From Anaerolineae bacterium (GTDB lineage: Bacteria; Chloroflexota; Anaerolineae; B4-G1; SLSP01), in the NCBI GenBank assembly GCA_018055515.1, contig JAGPHL010000146.1, positions 1-6,551 of the forward strand: a DNA stretch of 6,551 bases. The letters run 5' to 3'. This document shows, piece by piece, positions 1 through 6,002 of the stretch. Position numbers and translations under genes: made by a program. Under the pieces are notes generated by a model. That model was given only the letters and a program-made list of their open reading frames with translations, made no database searches and had not been told where the DNA came from. Position 1 is the stretch's first letter; each line of letters opens with the position of its first letter.

Positions 1-1
1 C

Positions 2-1522
2 CTACGGCGTGCCCAGCACGTAGCGCAGGACCAGCACATCCGTGAGCAGCTCGACGGGAGCGCGGTCATCGGTGAAGACCATGCCGCCCGGCGCGACGGT
101 GACGAGATTGGCGGCAGCGCGTTCGGCGACCCGCGCCAGGAGCGGGTCTTGCAGGAGGCGCCGGTTCACGTCGAAGTCTTCCGCCGAAGTCTCCTGGACC
201 GTGGCGACGATAATGGCATTGAAAGTGTTGGGCACGGCGATGACATGCACCGAAGGATAGCTTTGTTTCAAGGTGGCCACGAGCGCCTCGACGATCCGCC
301 AATCGTCGGGCGTGTGCCCGGCATTGATGGCGACCACGCCGCGCTCCGTGAGCACCTGCCGAATCTCCTGGAAAAATTCCACCGTCGTGAGATGCCAGGG
401 AATGTACGGCAGCCGGTAAGCGTCTACGGCAACCACGTCATAGCGCGCAGTCGTCCGTGCGAGAAAAGTGCGGCCATCCATCTCCGCCACGTGCAGATTC
501 GGCTCCGTCATGTCGAAATAGTCGCGTCCCACCCGCACGATGGCCGGATCAATTTCCACGCCGTCAATGGGAATCGGCCCGTAAATGGCGGTGTATTGCT
601 TGGGGATGGTGCCCGCCGCGGAGCCGATCACCAGCAGGCTGCGCACCTGCTCCGGCGTCTGCGGCGGCGGATTGAAGTACGGCGCGATGAGAAAGTAATC
701 CCACGTCCCGCCGGTCAATAGCGTCTTGGGATTGTAGACAGAATGGATTCCCTGCCCCTCGTTGAGGAGCAGGAAGCGCGTCCCCTGTTCGCCTTCGAGC
801 ACCTGGATGTAGTTATACGTGGATTCCTCTTCGTAGATCAACCGCGCCTGCGGCTTGATGGGGCCGGTGTCGGTGCAGGCGAGCAGCACGATGGCCAGCG
901 CCAGGAGCACACCGACCAGCGCCCGTCGCCGCGCGCTGCGCCACAGGCCAACGATCCCCGGCAGCAGGGTGATCAGCGCCAGCAGCAAAAAAGTGCGCCG
1001 CGTCCCCAGGGCGGGAATCAACACGAGATTGGGGAGGAACGTCCCCACGAAGCTCCCCAGCGTGGAGAGGGCGTAGATCTTGCCCGAGGTCATCCCCGCC
1101 GCGCCGAGATCGGTCATGGCCAGGCGGATGACGAAGGGCGAGACGCACGCCAGCAGCGTCACCGGCGCGATGAAGAGGATCAGCACGGCCAGCAGCGGCC
1201 CTCCGACTTGAAAGGCGTTGAGCGCCGCCATGCCGCGCGCTGCGAGTGTCAGCGCCGGACGGGAGATCAAGGGGATCAGGGCGATCGTCACGCTGGCGGC
1301 GAGCAAAATGGTGTACAGCGTCTTGGGCTGCGGCGAGCGATCGGCCCATCGCCCGCCGACGACGTAGCCGATGGCGAAATACAGCAGGATCATGCCGATG
1401 ATGGCGGACCAGACCAGCTCCGAGGTGCCGAAGGCGGGGGCCAGCAGCCGTCCGGCCGCGAGCTCCAGCGCCAGCGATACCATCCCCCCGATAAAGGTGA
1501 CCAGATATAGGAAATTGCTCAT
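2..1522 (-). CDS. Fused membrane / spermidine-synthase-like protein (SAM-fold domain)
   Basis: A 506-residue, two-part protein. The N-terminal half (about residues 4-217) has roughly seven hydrophobic segments (near 4-22, 36-56, 69-87, 108-133, 150-172, 177-193, 200-217). It carries the family signature LELAAGRLLAPAFG near 19-32 and GGRWADR near 56-62. The C-terminal half (about 225-500) resembles spermidine synthases: YNYIQV (236-241), the SAM/dcSAM-binding strand LLVIGSAAGT (296-304), acidic VEID (322-325), MDGR (348-351), VDAY (366-369, the place of the catalytic Asp), IPWHLTT (374-380) and TDDRAPVE (484-491). Such fused MFS-like/spermidine synthase proteins are common in Chloroflexota and mostly uncharacterised; aminopropyl transfer is not proven. 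The glycine loop GSAAGT departs from the usual GxGxG. The ATG start is chosen over an upstream in-frame TTG at 1567 because it has a GAGGGA-like site just upstream and begins directly with the first membrane segment. It lies after an intrinsic terminator, so it is probably its own transcription unit. Confidence 0.88.
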   Translation of the reverse strand: MSNFLYLVTFIGGMVSLALELAAGRLLAPAFGTSELVWSAIIGMILLYFAIGYVVGGRWADRSPQPKTLYTILLAASVTIALIPLISRPALTLAARGMAALNAFQVGGPLLAVLILFIAPVTLLACVSPFVIRLAMTDLGAAGMTSGKIYALSTLGSFVGTFLPNLVLIPALGTRRTFLLLALITLLPGIVGLWRSARRRALVGVLLALAIVLLACTDTGPIKPQARLIYEEESTYNYIQVLEGEQGTRFLLLNEGQGIHSVYNPKTLLTGGTWDYFLIAPYFNPPPQTPEQVRSLLVIGSAAGTIPKQYTAIYGPIPIDGVEIDPAIVRVGRDYFDMTEPNLHVAEMDGRTFLARTTARYDVVAVDAYRLPYIPWHLTTVEFFQEIRQVLTERGVVAINAGHTPDDWRIVEALVATLKQSYPSVHVIAVPNTFNAIIVATVQETSAEDFDVNRRLLQDPLLARVAERAAANLVTVAPGGMVFTDDRAPVELLTDVLVLRYVLGTP

Positions 1523-1524
1523 CG

Positions 1525-1530
1525 TCCCTC
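1525..1530 (-). promoter_or_regulatory. Ribosome binding site of the spermidine-synthase-like gene
   Basis: The minus strand reads GAGGGA, ending 2 nt before the ATG at 1522; the GAGG core has a 4-nt spacer. The spacing is short but purine-rich, and it is the only Shine-Dalgarno-like sequence near either candidate start. It supports the ATG over the TTG at 1567, which has none. Confidence 0.5.
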
Positions 1531-1579
1531 GTTGGGGCCACTGTAGCATAAAATGCCAAACAGGCAATTACAGACAAAA
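1531..1579 (-). promoter_or_regulatory. Possible weak promoter of the spermidine-synthase-like gene
   Basis: The stretch between the terminator and the start codon is the only place for a promoter of the downstream gene. On the minus strand it is relatively AT-rich and contains TTGTCT (overlapping the terminator U-tract), then TTTTAT about 18 nt later, and TATGCT a few bases further on. Matches to the -35/-10 consensus are partial, so this is inferred mainly from position. Confidence 0.25.
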
Positions 1580-1605
1580 CCGGGGCTAGCGTGCGCTAAC
1601 CCCGG
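1575..1605 (-). terminator. Rho-independent terminator after the serine operon
   Basis: Two 11-nt arms (1580-1590 and 1595-1605) pair around a 4-nt loop. On the minus-strand transcript the single non-Watson-Crick pair is a U-G wobble, whereas on the plus strand it would be a C/A mismatch. The stem is very GC-rich and is followed on the minus strand by TTTTG (1579-1575). Both the wobble and the U-tract show it works for minus-strand transcription. It sits 18 bp after the stop codon of the DUF1015 gene and closes the aminotransferase-serA-DUF1015 operon. Confidence 0.85.
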
Positions 1606-1623
1606 CATGTACCGCGCTGCGGC

Positions 1624-2943
1624 CTACTCGATGACGTCGTGCAACGGCAGCGACACCAGTCCGCTGATGATTTTGGGATAGAAATCCGTGGACTTCTGCG
1701 GCATCTTCTCGCCCGCCTCGGTGCAGGCGCGGACGTGCTCCATCCGCGTGCCGTTGAGCAGGAACAGGAAGTTGGCCTCGCCCCGATCCACCCGCTCGAA
1801 GCCGGGATTGGGGTCGCGCAGATACTCCAGGTTCTCCTTGCGCGCCACGCTCTCCTTGCTCAGGCCCATGACGTGCTCGATGATCAGCTCGTGCAACACG
1901 GCGACATCGAGCGCCCGCCAGCTCGGCGCGCGTTCGGGAACCAGCTGCGCCATGCTGTCGAGCGTCTTGAGCGTGAGGAGGACGTAGCTGCCGTCGTAGA
2001 AGCCGAAGCGCGGCTGTGCGGGCGTCGCCGCGGCAAGCCCGGCTTCCAGGGCCTCGCGGCTCGCTAACGGCTGAACCTCGAAATAGGGCGTGAGCGCTTG
2101 CAGCAGCGCTTTGCTATCCATCCGCGTGTAGCCGTAGATGAGGCGGTGCGTCGGCAGGATCACCAACCCCGGATCGCTCATGCTCACGAAGGTGACCAAT
2201 CCGTAATTGAACGCGGCGTTGGCGGGAGCGTCGGGATGCTGCGCCCGCATCTCGTCGCGGTAATTGAGCGCCGTCTCGTAGCGATGATGCCCGTCGGCGA
2301 TGATGAGGTTGCGCTTCGGCGCCATCTCCGCGATGACTGCCGCGATGATCGCGGGATCATGGACCACCCAGAAGTTCTGCTCCACGTCCGGCTCGATCAC
2401 GCGCTCGGTGAGGAGCGCCGGCATGTGAGAATCCAGGAACGGTTGCAGCAGCGCGTTGATGCGATTTTCCGCGTCGGGATAGAGCACGAAGATGTGCCCC
2501 CATGCCGTCTGTGTCACGCGCGTCAGATTCAGCCGGTCGGCCTTGGGGCCGCTCAACGTGCGCTCGTGGGGCAGGATGACACCTTCGTCGAAGCGGGTGA
2601 GCTCCAACGCCGCCGTGAAGCCACGGCGCACGTGGCTCTGACCGTCGGGCGTGGTGAAGTGCTGTTCCAGCACATACAGCGCCGGGTGGGGATCGCGGAT
2701 GAGAATCCCCTCTGCCTGCCAGGTCTGCGCATAAGCGCGGGCGCGCGTGTAGACGTTGTTGTCGGGCTCGTCCGGCTCGCGCAGGCCCATATCAATGCGA
2801 CAGAAGTTGTAGGGATTCAGCGCATAATAGGCCGCCTGCTCCGCCTCGTGGATGCGATCATAGGGCTGCGTGATCACCTCCGAGAGGTCGCAGAAACGGT
2901 CCGGGTTATAGCGGATGCCCCGAAAGGCCTTGATGTTCGCCAT
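1624..2943 (-). CDS. DUF1015 family protein, serine-operon associated
   Basis: A 439-residue soluble protein, normal length for DUF1015. Hallmarks are QPYD near 26-29, PHERTLSGPKADRLNL at 125-140, IADGHHRYETAL at 215-226 and the C-terminal MPQKSTDFYPKIISGLV at 414-430. The molecular function is not established to my knowledge. Genes of this family recur beside serA and an aminotransferase in several bacterial phyla, pointing to serine or phosphoserine metabolism. DGHHR recalls the conserved motif of the ParB/Srx-like fold, which includes archaeal serine kinases; that link is inference. No membrane segment or signal peptide is seen. The frame stays open upstream to 3486 inside serA, but the ATG at 2943 is chosen because it has AGGAG 5 nt upstream and the family homology begins there (MANIKAFRGIRYNP). 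It starts 8 bp after the serA stop, whose TAG lies within the TAGGAG ribosome binding site, implying translational coupling. Confidence 0.93.
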   Translation of the reverse strand: MANIKAFRGIRYNPDRFCDLSEVITQPYDRIHEAEQAAYYALNPYNFCRIDMGLREPDEPDNNVYTRARAYAQTWQAEGILIRDPHPALYVLEQHFTTPDGQSHVRRGFTAALELTRFDEGVILPHERTLSGPKADRLNLTRVTQTAWGHIFVLYPDAENRINALLQPFLDSHMPALLTERVIEPDVEQNFWVVHDPAIIAAVIAEMAPKRNLIIADGHHRYETALNYRDEMRAQHPDAPANAAFNYGLVTFVSMSDPGLVILPTHRLIYGYTRMDSKALLQALTPYFEVQPLASREALEAGLAAATPAQPRFGFYDGSYVLLTLKTLDSMAQLVPERAPSWRALDVAVLHELIIEHVMGLSKESVARKENLEYLRDPNPGFERVDRGEANFLFLLNGTRMEHVRACTEAGEKMPQKSTDFYPKIISGLVSLPLHDVIE

Positions 2944-2948
2944 GGGCG

Positions 2949-2954
2949 CTCCTA
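2949..2954 (-). promoter_or_regulatory. Ribosome binding site of DUF1015 gene overlapping the serA stop codon
   Basis: The minus strand reads TAGGAG, with a 5-nt spacer to the ATG at 2943. The first three bases are the serA stop codon. This fixes the DUF1015 start far inside the longer open frame and suggests that ribosomes finishing serA help initiate the next gene. Confidence 0.8.
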
Positions 2955-3866
2955 TTTCTTGAAATGCTCGATGACCAGGGCGGCGACTTCCCCGCCCACG
3001 CGCCCCAACGCCTCGACGGTTGAAGCGCCCAGGTGCGGCAGGGCGACGACCTGCGGCAGAGCGATCAGCTGCAGCAACCCCTCGCTCTTGGGCGGCTCCT
3101 CCGTGTACACGTCGAGCGCTGCGCCGGCGATGACTTTGTTCACCAGAGCAGTGTAGAGCGCTGCCTCGTCCACTACCCCGCCGCGCGCTGCGTTGATGAC
3201 GTAGGCGGTCGGCTTCATCTGCGCGAACTGCGCCGTGCTCACCATCCCCCTGGTCTGCGGCGTGGTCGGCACGTGCAGGCTGATGTAATCGGAAATCTTG
3301 AGCAGCTCCTCGAGCTCGACCGCGCGGACCCCGGCGTCGTTGATGGTGATGAAGGGATCGTAGCCCACGACGGTCATGCCCAGGGCGCGCGCCTTCTGGG
3401 CGGTCAGTCGCCCGATGCGCCCGTAGCCGATGAGTCCCAGCGTCTTCCCAGCGATTTCGGTGCCTTCGAGGGCCTTCTTCTCCCACTTGCCGGCCTTCAT
3501 GGTCGCGTCGGCGAGGGTGATATGGCGCGCCAGGGTCAACATCAGGCCGATGACCAGTTCCGCCACCGCCGCGGAGTTGGCCGCGGGGGTGTTGAGGACG
3601 GTGATGCCCTTGCTGCGCGCATAGTCTACGTCAATGGTGTCGAGGCCCACCCCGCCGCGCACGATCAACTTCAGATTCGGGGCCGCATCAATCAGCGGTT
3701 GACGGACTTTGGTACGGCTGCGGACCACCATGCCGTCGTATTGATTGAGCACCTGCTCCAGCTCTTCGAGGCTGATGGTGTCCTTCACGTCCACTTCCAG
3801 GCCGGCCTCACGCATCTGCGCGATGGCTTCAGCATCCACGGGATCGCAAATCAAAATTTTGGCCAT
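2952..3866 (-). CDS. serA: D-3-phosphoglycerate dehydrogenase, short form without ACT domain
   Basis: A 304-residue D-2-hydroxyacid dehydrogenase. It catalyses the first step of the phosphorylated serine pathway, 3-phosphoglycerate + NAD+ to 3-phosphohydroxypyruvate, in the cytosol. Visible are the substrate loop VRGGVGLDTID (69-79), the Rossmann loop GLIGYGRIG (144-152), Asp170 at the end of the next strand (favouring NAD over NADP), and the catalytic triad Arg228 (NAARGGVVDE), Glu257 (YTEEP) and His278 (LPHLGAS). It ends right after the catalytic domain, so the C-terminal regulatory region of long SerA proteins is absent. The ATG at 3866 is preferred over the in-frame GTG at 3875 because the GTG overlaps the Shine-Dalgarno AAGGAG, which is 8 nt from the ATG. 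It follows the aminotransferase by 30 bp and precedes DUF1015 by 8 bp. Other 2-hydroxyacid dehydrogenase activities are possible, but the sequence and context favour SerA. Confidence 0.93.
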   Translation of the reverse strand: MAKILICDPVDAEAIAQMREAGLEVDVKDTISLEELEQVLNQYDGMVVRSRTKVRQPLIDAAPNLKLIVRGGVGLDTIDVDYARSKGITVLNTPAANSAAVAELVIGLMLTLARHITLADATMKAGKWEKKALEGTEIAGKTLGLIGYGRIGRLTAQKARALGMTVVGYDPFITINDAGVRAVELEELLKISDYISLHVPTTPQTRGMVSTAQFAQMKPTAYVINAARGGVVDEAALYTALVNKVIAGAALDVYTEEPPKSEGLLQLIALPQVVALPHLGASTVEALGRVGGEVAALVIEHFKK

Positions 3867-3874
3867 GTCTTGCA

Positions 3875-3880
3875 CTCCTT
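3875..3880 (-). promoter_or_regulatory. Ribosome binding site of serA
   Basis: The minus strand reads AAGGAG with an 8-nt spacer to the ATG at 3866. Because it overlaps the alternative GTG start (3875-3873), it rules against that start. It lies in the 30-bp gap after the aminotransferase stop codon. Confidence 0.8.
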
Positions 3881-3896
3881 ATCCGGTACCGGTTGG

Positions 3897-4973
3897 CTAC
3901 TCCAACCCCAAAATGTCGTTGATCTCGCCCAGCAGCCAGCGGATATCGGCCACGGTGAGATCGCCCATGGTGGCGATGCGGAAGGTCTTCTCCTTGAGAT
4001 CGCCATAGCCGTTGGAGATCATGGCCCCGCGCTCGGCGAGAGCCTTGTTGAGGTCGCTCACGACAATGCCCCGCGTGTTGACCATGGTGGTGACGGTAGG
4101 GGAGAGGAACTCCTCCGCTGCGAAGAGCTCCCAATACTTGCGCCCCCAGCCTTGCACGAGGTGCGCCATCTCCAAATGGCGCGCCCAGCGATTTTCCAGC
4201 CCCTCCGCGAGGATGTCATCCATTTGCTTGTCGAGAGCATAGATCAAGCTGATGGCGGGGGTGGCAGGCGTCTGATTCTTCTTGTAGTACTTGAGCATGT
4301 CGAGGAAATCGAAGTAATAGCCGCGGCCTGGCACTTCCCCCGCGCGCTTGAACATCCGCTCGCTCACCGCAGCAATGGTCAATCCCGGCGGCAGGGCGAA
4401 ACACTTCTGGGAGCTCGCCAGCACGCAGTCAATGTCCCAGGCGTCGAACTCGATCTTCACGCCGGCCATCGCAGAGACGGCATCTACCAGAATCACCACG
4501 TCCGGGTAAGCGGCCCGCACAGCGGCGGCGATTTCGGCGACGGGGTTTTGCACGCCGGTGGAGGTTTCGTTCAGGGTAAGGGTCACCGCGTCATAGTCGC
4601 CCTGCCCTAACGCTTCCACGACCTGCTCCGGGCGGAAGCCCAGGCCCCATTCGACCTCGACCTTGTCGGTGGGAATGCCGTTGCCCACGGCAATTTCGAG
4701 CCAGCGCTTGGAGAACGCCCCGCAAACAGTGACCAGGGCGCGCTTGCCGGGGCGCACCGCCTGGCGGATCGAGCCTTCCATCACGCCGGTGCCGGAACTG
4801 GCGTAGATGAACACGGGCTGTTGAGTGTAGAGGAGCTGTTGCAGTTTAGGGGTCACTCTGCCCTGAAGATCGGAATACTCCTTGGCGCGATGACCGATCA
4901 TGGGTGCGGTCTGCGCTTGCAGAATCTCCTCGCGCACGTGCGTCGGCCCTGGAATAAACAGCTTCTTGTACAT
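3897..4973 (-). CDS. Class V PLP aminotransferase, probable phosphoserine aminotransferase
   Basis: A 358-residue fold-type I aminotransferase of the alanine-glyoxylate/serine-pyruvate (class V) branch. It begins FIPGPTHV (6-13), followed by GHR (27-29), the phosphate loop SSGTG (59-63), NETSTG (135-140), VDAVSAMAG (163-171, Asp164 for the pyridine nitrogen), SSQKCF (187-192, Lys190 as Schiff-base lysine), PPG (195-197), TPATPA (235-240) and TFRIATMGD (330-338, Arg332 for the substrate carboxylate). As first gene of a serA operon it most likely converts 3-phosphohydroxypyruvate plus an amino donor to phosphoserine, replacing a classical SerC. Family annotations such as serine-pyruvate or serine-glyoxylate aminotransferase remain possible. 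The ATG at 4973 is chosen because AGGAGG lies 9 nt upstream; an in-frame GTG at 5042 would place that site inside the gene and add a non-homologous 23-residue extension. It is preceded by the leader with hairpin and promoter-like elements. Confidence 0.92.
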   Translation of the reverse strand: MYKKLFIPGPTHVREEILQAQTAPMIGHRAKEYSDLQGRVTPKLQQLLYTQQPVFIYASSGTGVMEGSIRQAVRPGKRALVTVCGAFSKRWLEIAVGNGIPTDKVEVEWGLGFRPEQVVEALGQGDYDAVTLTLNETSTGVQNPVAEIAAAVRAAYPDVVILVDAVSAMAGVKIEFDAWDIDCVLASSQKCFALPPGLTIAAVSERMFKRAGEVPGRGYYFDFLDMLKYYKKNQTPATPAISLIYALDKQMDDILAEGLENRWARHLEMAHLVQGWGRKYWELFAAEEFLSPTVTTMVNTRGIVVSDLNKALAERGAMISNGYGDLKEKTFRIATMGDLTVADIRWLLGEINDILGLE

Positions 4974-4982
4974 GGATTGAAA

Positions 4983-4988
4983 CCTCCT
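4983..4988 (-). promoter_or_regulatory. Strong ribosome binding site of the aminotransferase gene
   Basis: The minus strand reads a perfect AGGAGG with a 9-nt spacer to the ATG at 4973. It decides the start against the upstream GTG at 5042. It is the strongest Shine-Dalgarno in the window, at the head of the serine operon. Confidence 0.85.
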
Positions 4989-5003
4989 GTGAACTAATGG
5001 GTG

Positions 5004-5026
5004 CCATAGCCAGGCAGGGGCTATGG
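5004..5026 (-). promoter_or_regulatory. Leader hairpin upstream of the serine operon
   Basis: CCATAGCC (5004-5011) and GGCTATGG (5019-5026) form a perfect 8-bp stem with a 7-nt loop, 30 nt upstream of the aminotransferase ATG. No U-tract follows on the minus strand, so it is not a standard terminator. The loop in the transcript reads CCUGCCU, and its CCUG can pair with CAGG at the start of the Shine-Dalgarno region. I recognise no known riboswitch class. A regulatory role is inference; it could also be a 5' mRNA stabiliser or protein-binding site. Confidence 0.5.
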
Positions 5027-5044
5027 GCGGCTGATAGAACACGC

Positions 5045-5117
5045 CAGTCTCAGTATACCTGGGATGTCAGACAAGACTGTAGTGCTGATAATACTATTAT
5101 TTGCGTGAAGCTTTACG
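5045..5117 (-). promoter_or_regulatory. Probable promoter region of the serine operon
   Basis: This is the main AT-rich island in the window and lies in the only sizeable gene-free gap. On the minus strand two good -10 candidates are TATACT (5057-5052) and TATTAT (5093-5088). Neither has a convincing -35 hexamer 16-18 nt upstream, so an activator or unusual sigma preference is possible. Upstream of TATTAT lies an imperfect 14-bp palindrome (5104-5117, one G-T position per half) that could be an operator overlapping the -35 position. With TATACT as -10, the leader would be about 70 nt and include the hairpin. Confidence 0.35.
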
Positions 5118-5158
5118 TCTACCCATGGGGACGGGCAGCGTGTGCCAGGAGCGCGGAC

Positions 5159-5977
5159 TCAGAGGCCGGGGATGCCATCAACGGAGCCGGTGAGGAGCAG
5201 CCGCACGCCGCCCATGCCGAGGATGATGACGCTGGTGAACACCCCGCCCCACACGAACGGCAGCCAGGCCTCACGCCAGCTGCTGTACGTCTGTTCGCGC
5301 CGCAGCGCCATGACCCAGACCATCGCTCCCAGGCAGGTCAGCATGGCGATCACCCCCGCCGTGCTGTAGAGCGCGATGGGGTAGAGCAGCCATGGCTCCA
5401 GCGTGTAGAACACCGCCGCCTGGAGCAACCCTAGTGCCAATAGCGGCGCCACCTGCCGCCAATGGGGAAGCGGCGCTTCTGGCAGAGCGTCGCGCCAGAA
5501 CACCTGATTGAGCGCCGAGACCAGGACGAGGCTCATGCCCAGGCCCATGAAGGTGCCGGTGAATAGCCGGATCCACGGTTGGGGCGCATAGCCGAGGATC
5601 CCCACTTCCCGTCCCAAGAACAGCGTGGTATACGAATTGAACCCGTCGAGGCCCCAGGCGGCGGCAAAAACGCCCACCAGCAGCCATTGCCACAGCGGGG
5701 GGAACAGTTGCGTGCGGCGTCGGCGCAGCACGCCCCATTGGAACAGCAGGCCGGTCAGCGCGCCGGCGAAGGTCCCTGTACATCGCTGGCACAGCGGGAG
5801 CTGCTGCCCCGCGATGAAAAAGCTGTGGCCCGGCAGGCGATGGCAGACCGCCGCCGCGATGTAATCCGCCTTGCGCAGCAGCGCGGGCGGCGTGAAGAAA
5901 ATGAAGGCGAGGAGCGCCGTCAGAGCGAGGGACACCCCCAACCACATCCAGAATCGCGGCAACGGCTTTTCATTCAC
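5159..5977 (-). CDS. DUF2085 family polytopic membrane protein
   Basis: A 272-residue membrane protein of unknown function. The first hydrophobic segment is near 11-29. It is followed by the DUF2085 signature: CH at 45-46 (VCHRLPGHSF), then LCQRCTGTFAG at 62-72 with Cys63 and Cys66. The spacing of Cys45, His46, Cys63 and Cys66 would allow a small metal site or redox pair close to the membrane; this is inference. Further hydrophobic stretches lie near 68-82, 96-112, 138-158, 178-200, 202-222 and 240-262. The start is GTG at 5977, since no in-frame ATG precedes residue 11; GGAGA lies 10 nt upstream, a rather long spacing. It starts 25 bp after the histidine phosphatase gene ends and is probably co-transcribed with it. 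The central and C-terminal part is longer than the DUF2085 core and is not assigned. Confidence 0.85.
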   Translation of the reverse strand: MNEKPLPRFWMWLGVSLALTALLAFIFFTPPALLRKADYIAAAVCHRLPGHSFFIAGQQLPLCQRCTGTFAGALTGLLFQWGVLRRRRTQLFPPLWQWLLVGVFAAAWGLDGFNSYTTLFLGREVGILGYAPQPWIRLFTGTFMGLGMSLVLVSALNQVFWRDALPEAPLPHWRQVAPLLALGLLQAAVFYTLEPWLLYPIALYSTAGVIAMLTCLGAMVWVMALRREQTYSSWREAWLPFVWGGVFTSVIILGMGGVRLLLTGSVDGIPGL

Positions 5978-6002
5978 CCGTTTATCGTCTCCATTTCTCT
6001 GT

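Larger units (their letters stand above)
4974..5158. other. Intergenic leader between the DUF2085 gene and the aminotransferase
   Basis: This 185-bp gap separates two minus-strand transcription blocks. It holds the Shine-Dalgarno, the hairpin and the promoter candidates listed separately. No clear intrinsic terminator for the DUF2085 gene is visible at its right end, so read-through into the serine operon cannot be excluded. The only short minus-strand reading frame noticed is a 9-codon ATG frame at 5126-5097, which has no Shine-Dalgarno and is not called. Confidence 0.7.

Noticed and set aside
743..1510. Plus-strand open frame of 255 codons over the membrane half of the spermidine-synthase-like gene
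   Set aside because: The translation is Gln/Arg/Asp/Gly-rich, as expected from the complement of a hydrophobic membrane-protein gene, with no start signals or homology.
2098..3156. A 352-codon plus-strand open frame over the DUF1015 gene
   Set aside because: It is antisense to a gene with clear family motifs on the minus strand, and its translation shows no domain.
2944..3486. N-terminal extension of the DUF1015 frame to 3486
   Set aside because: The extension overlaps serA in another frame on the same strand, is Arg/Ala/Gly-rich with no homology, and a proper Shine-Dalgarno and family start exist at 2943.
3033..4610. A 525-codon open frame on the plus strand running across serA and the aminotransferase
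   Set aside because: It is antisense to two well-supported enzymes, crosses their intergenic gap, and its translation is low-complexity, rich in His, Gln, Gly and Arg and without recognisable motifs. This is typical of the complement of GC-rich genes.
4974..5042. GTG start at 5042 for the aminotransferase
   Set aside because: It would put the perfect AGGAGG and the leader hairpin inside the coding region; the family starts at MYKKLFIPGP.
5104..5117. The 14-bp imperfect palindrome as a terminator of the DUF2085 gene
   Set aside because: It has no loop, includes weak G-T positions, and is not followed by a clean U-tract; it is kept only as a possible operator.
5097..5126. Nine-codon minus-strand ATG frame as a possible leader peptide
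   Set aside because: There is no Shine-Dalgarno, it is not enriched in Ser codons (one only), and it lies upstream of or across the promoter candidates.
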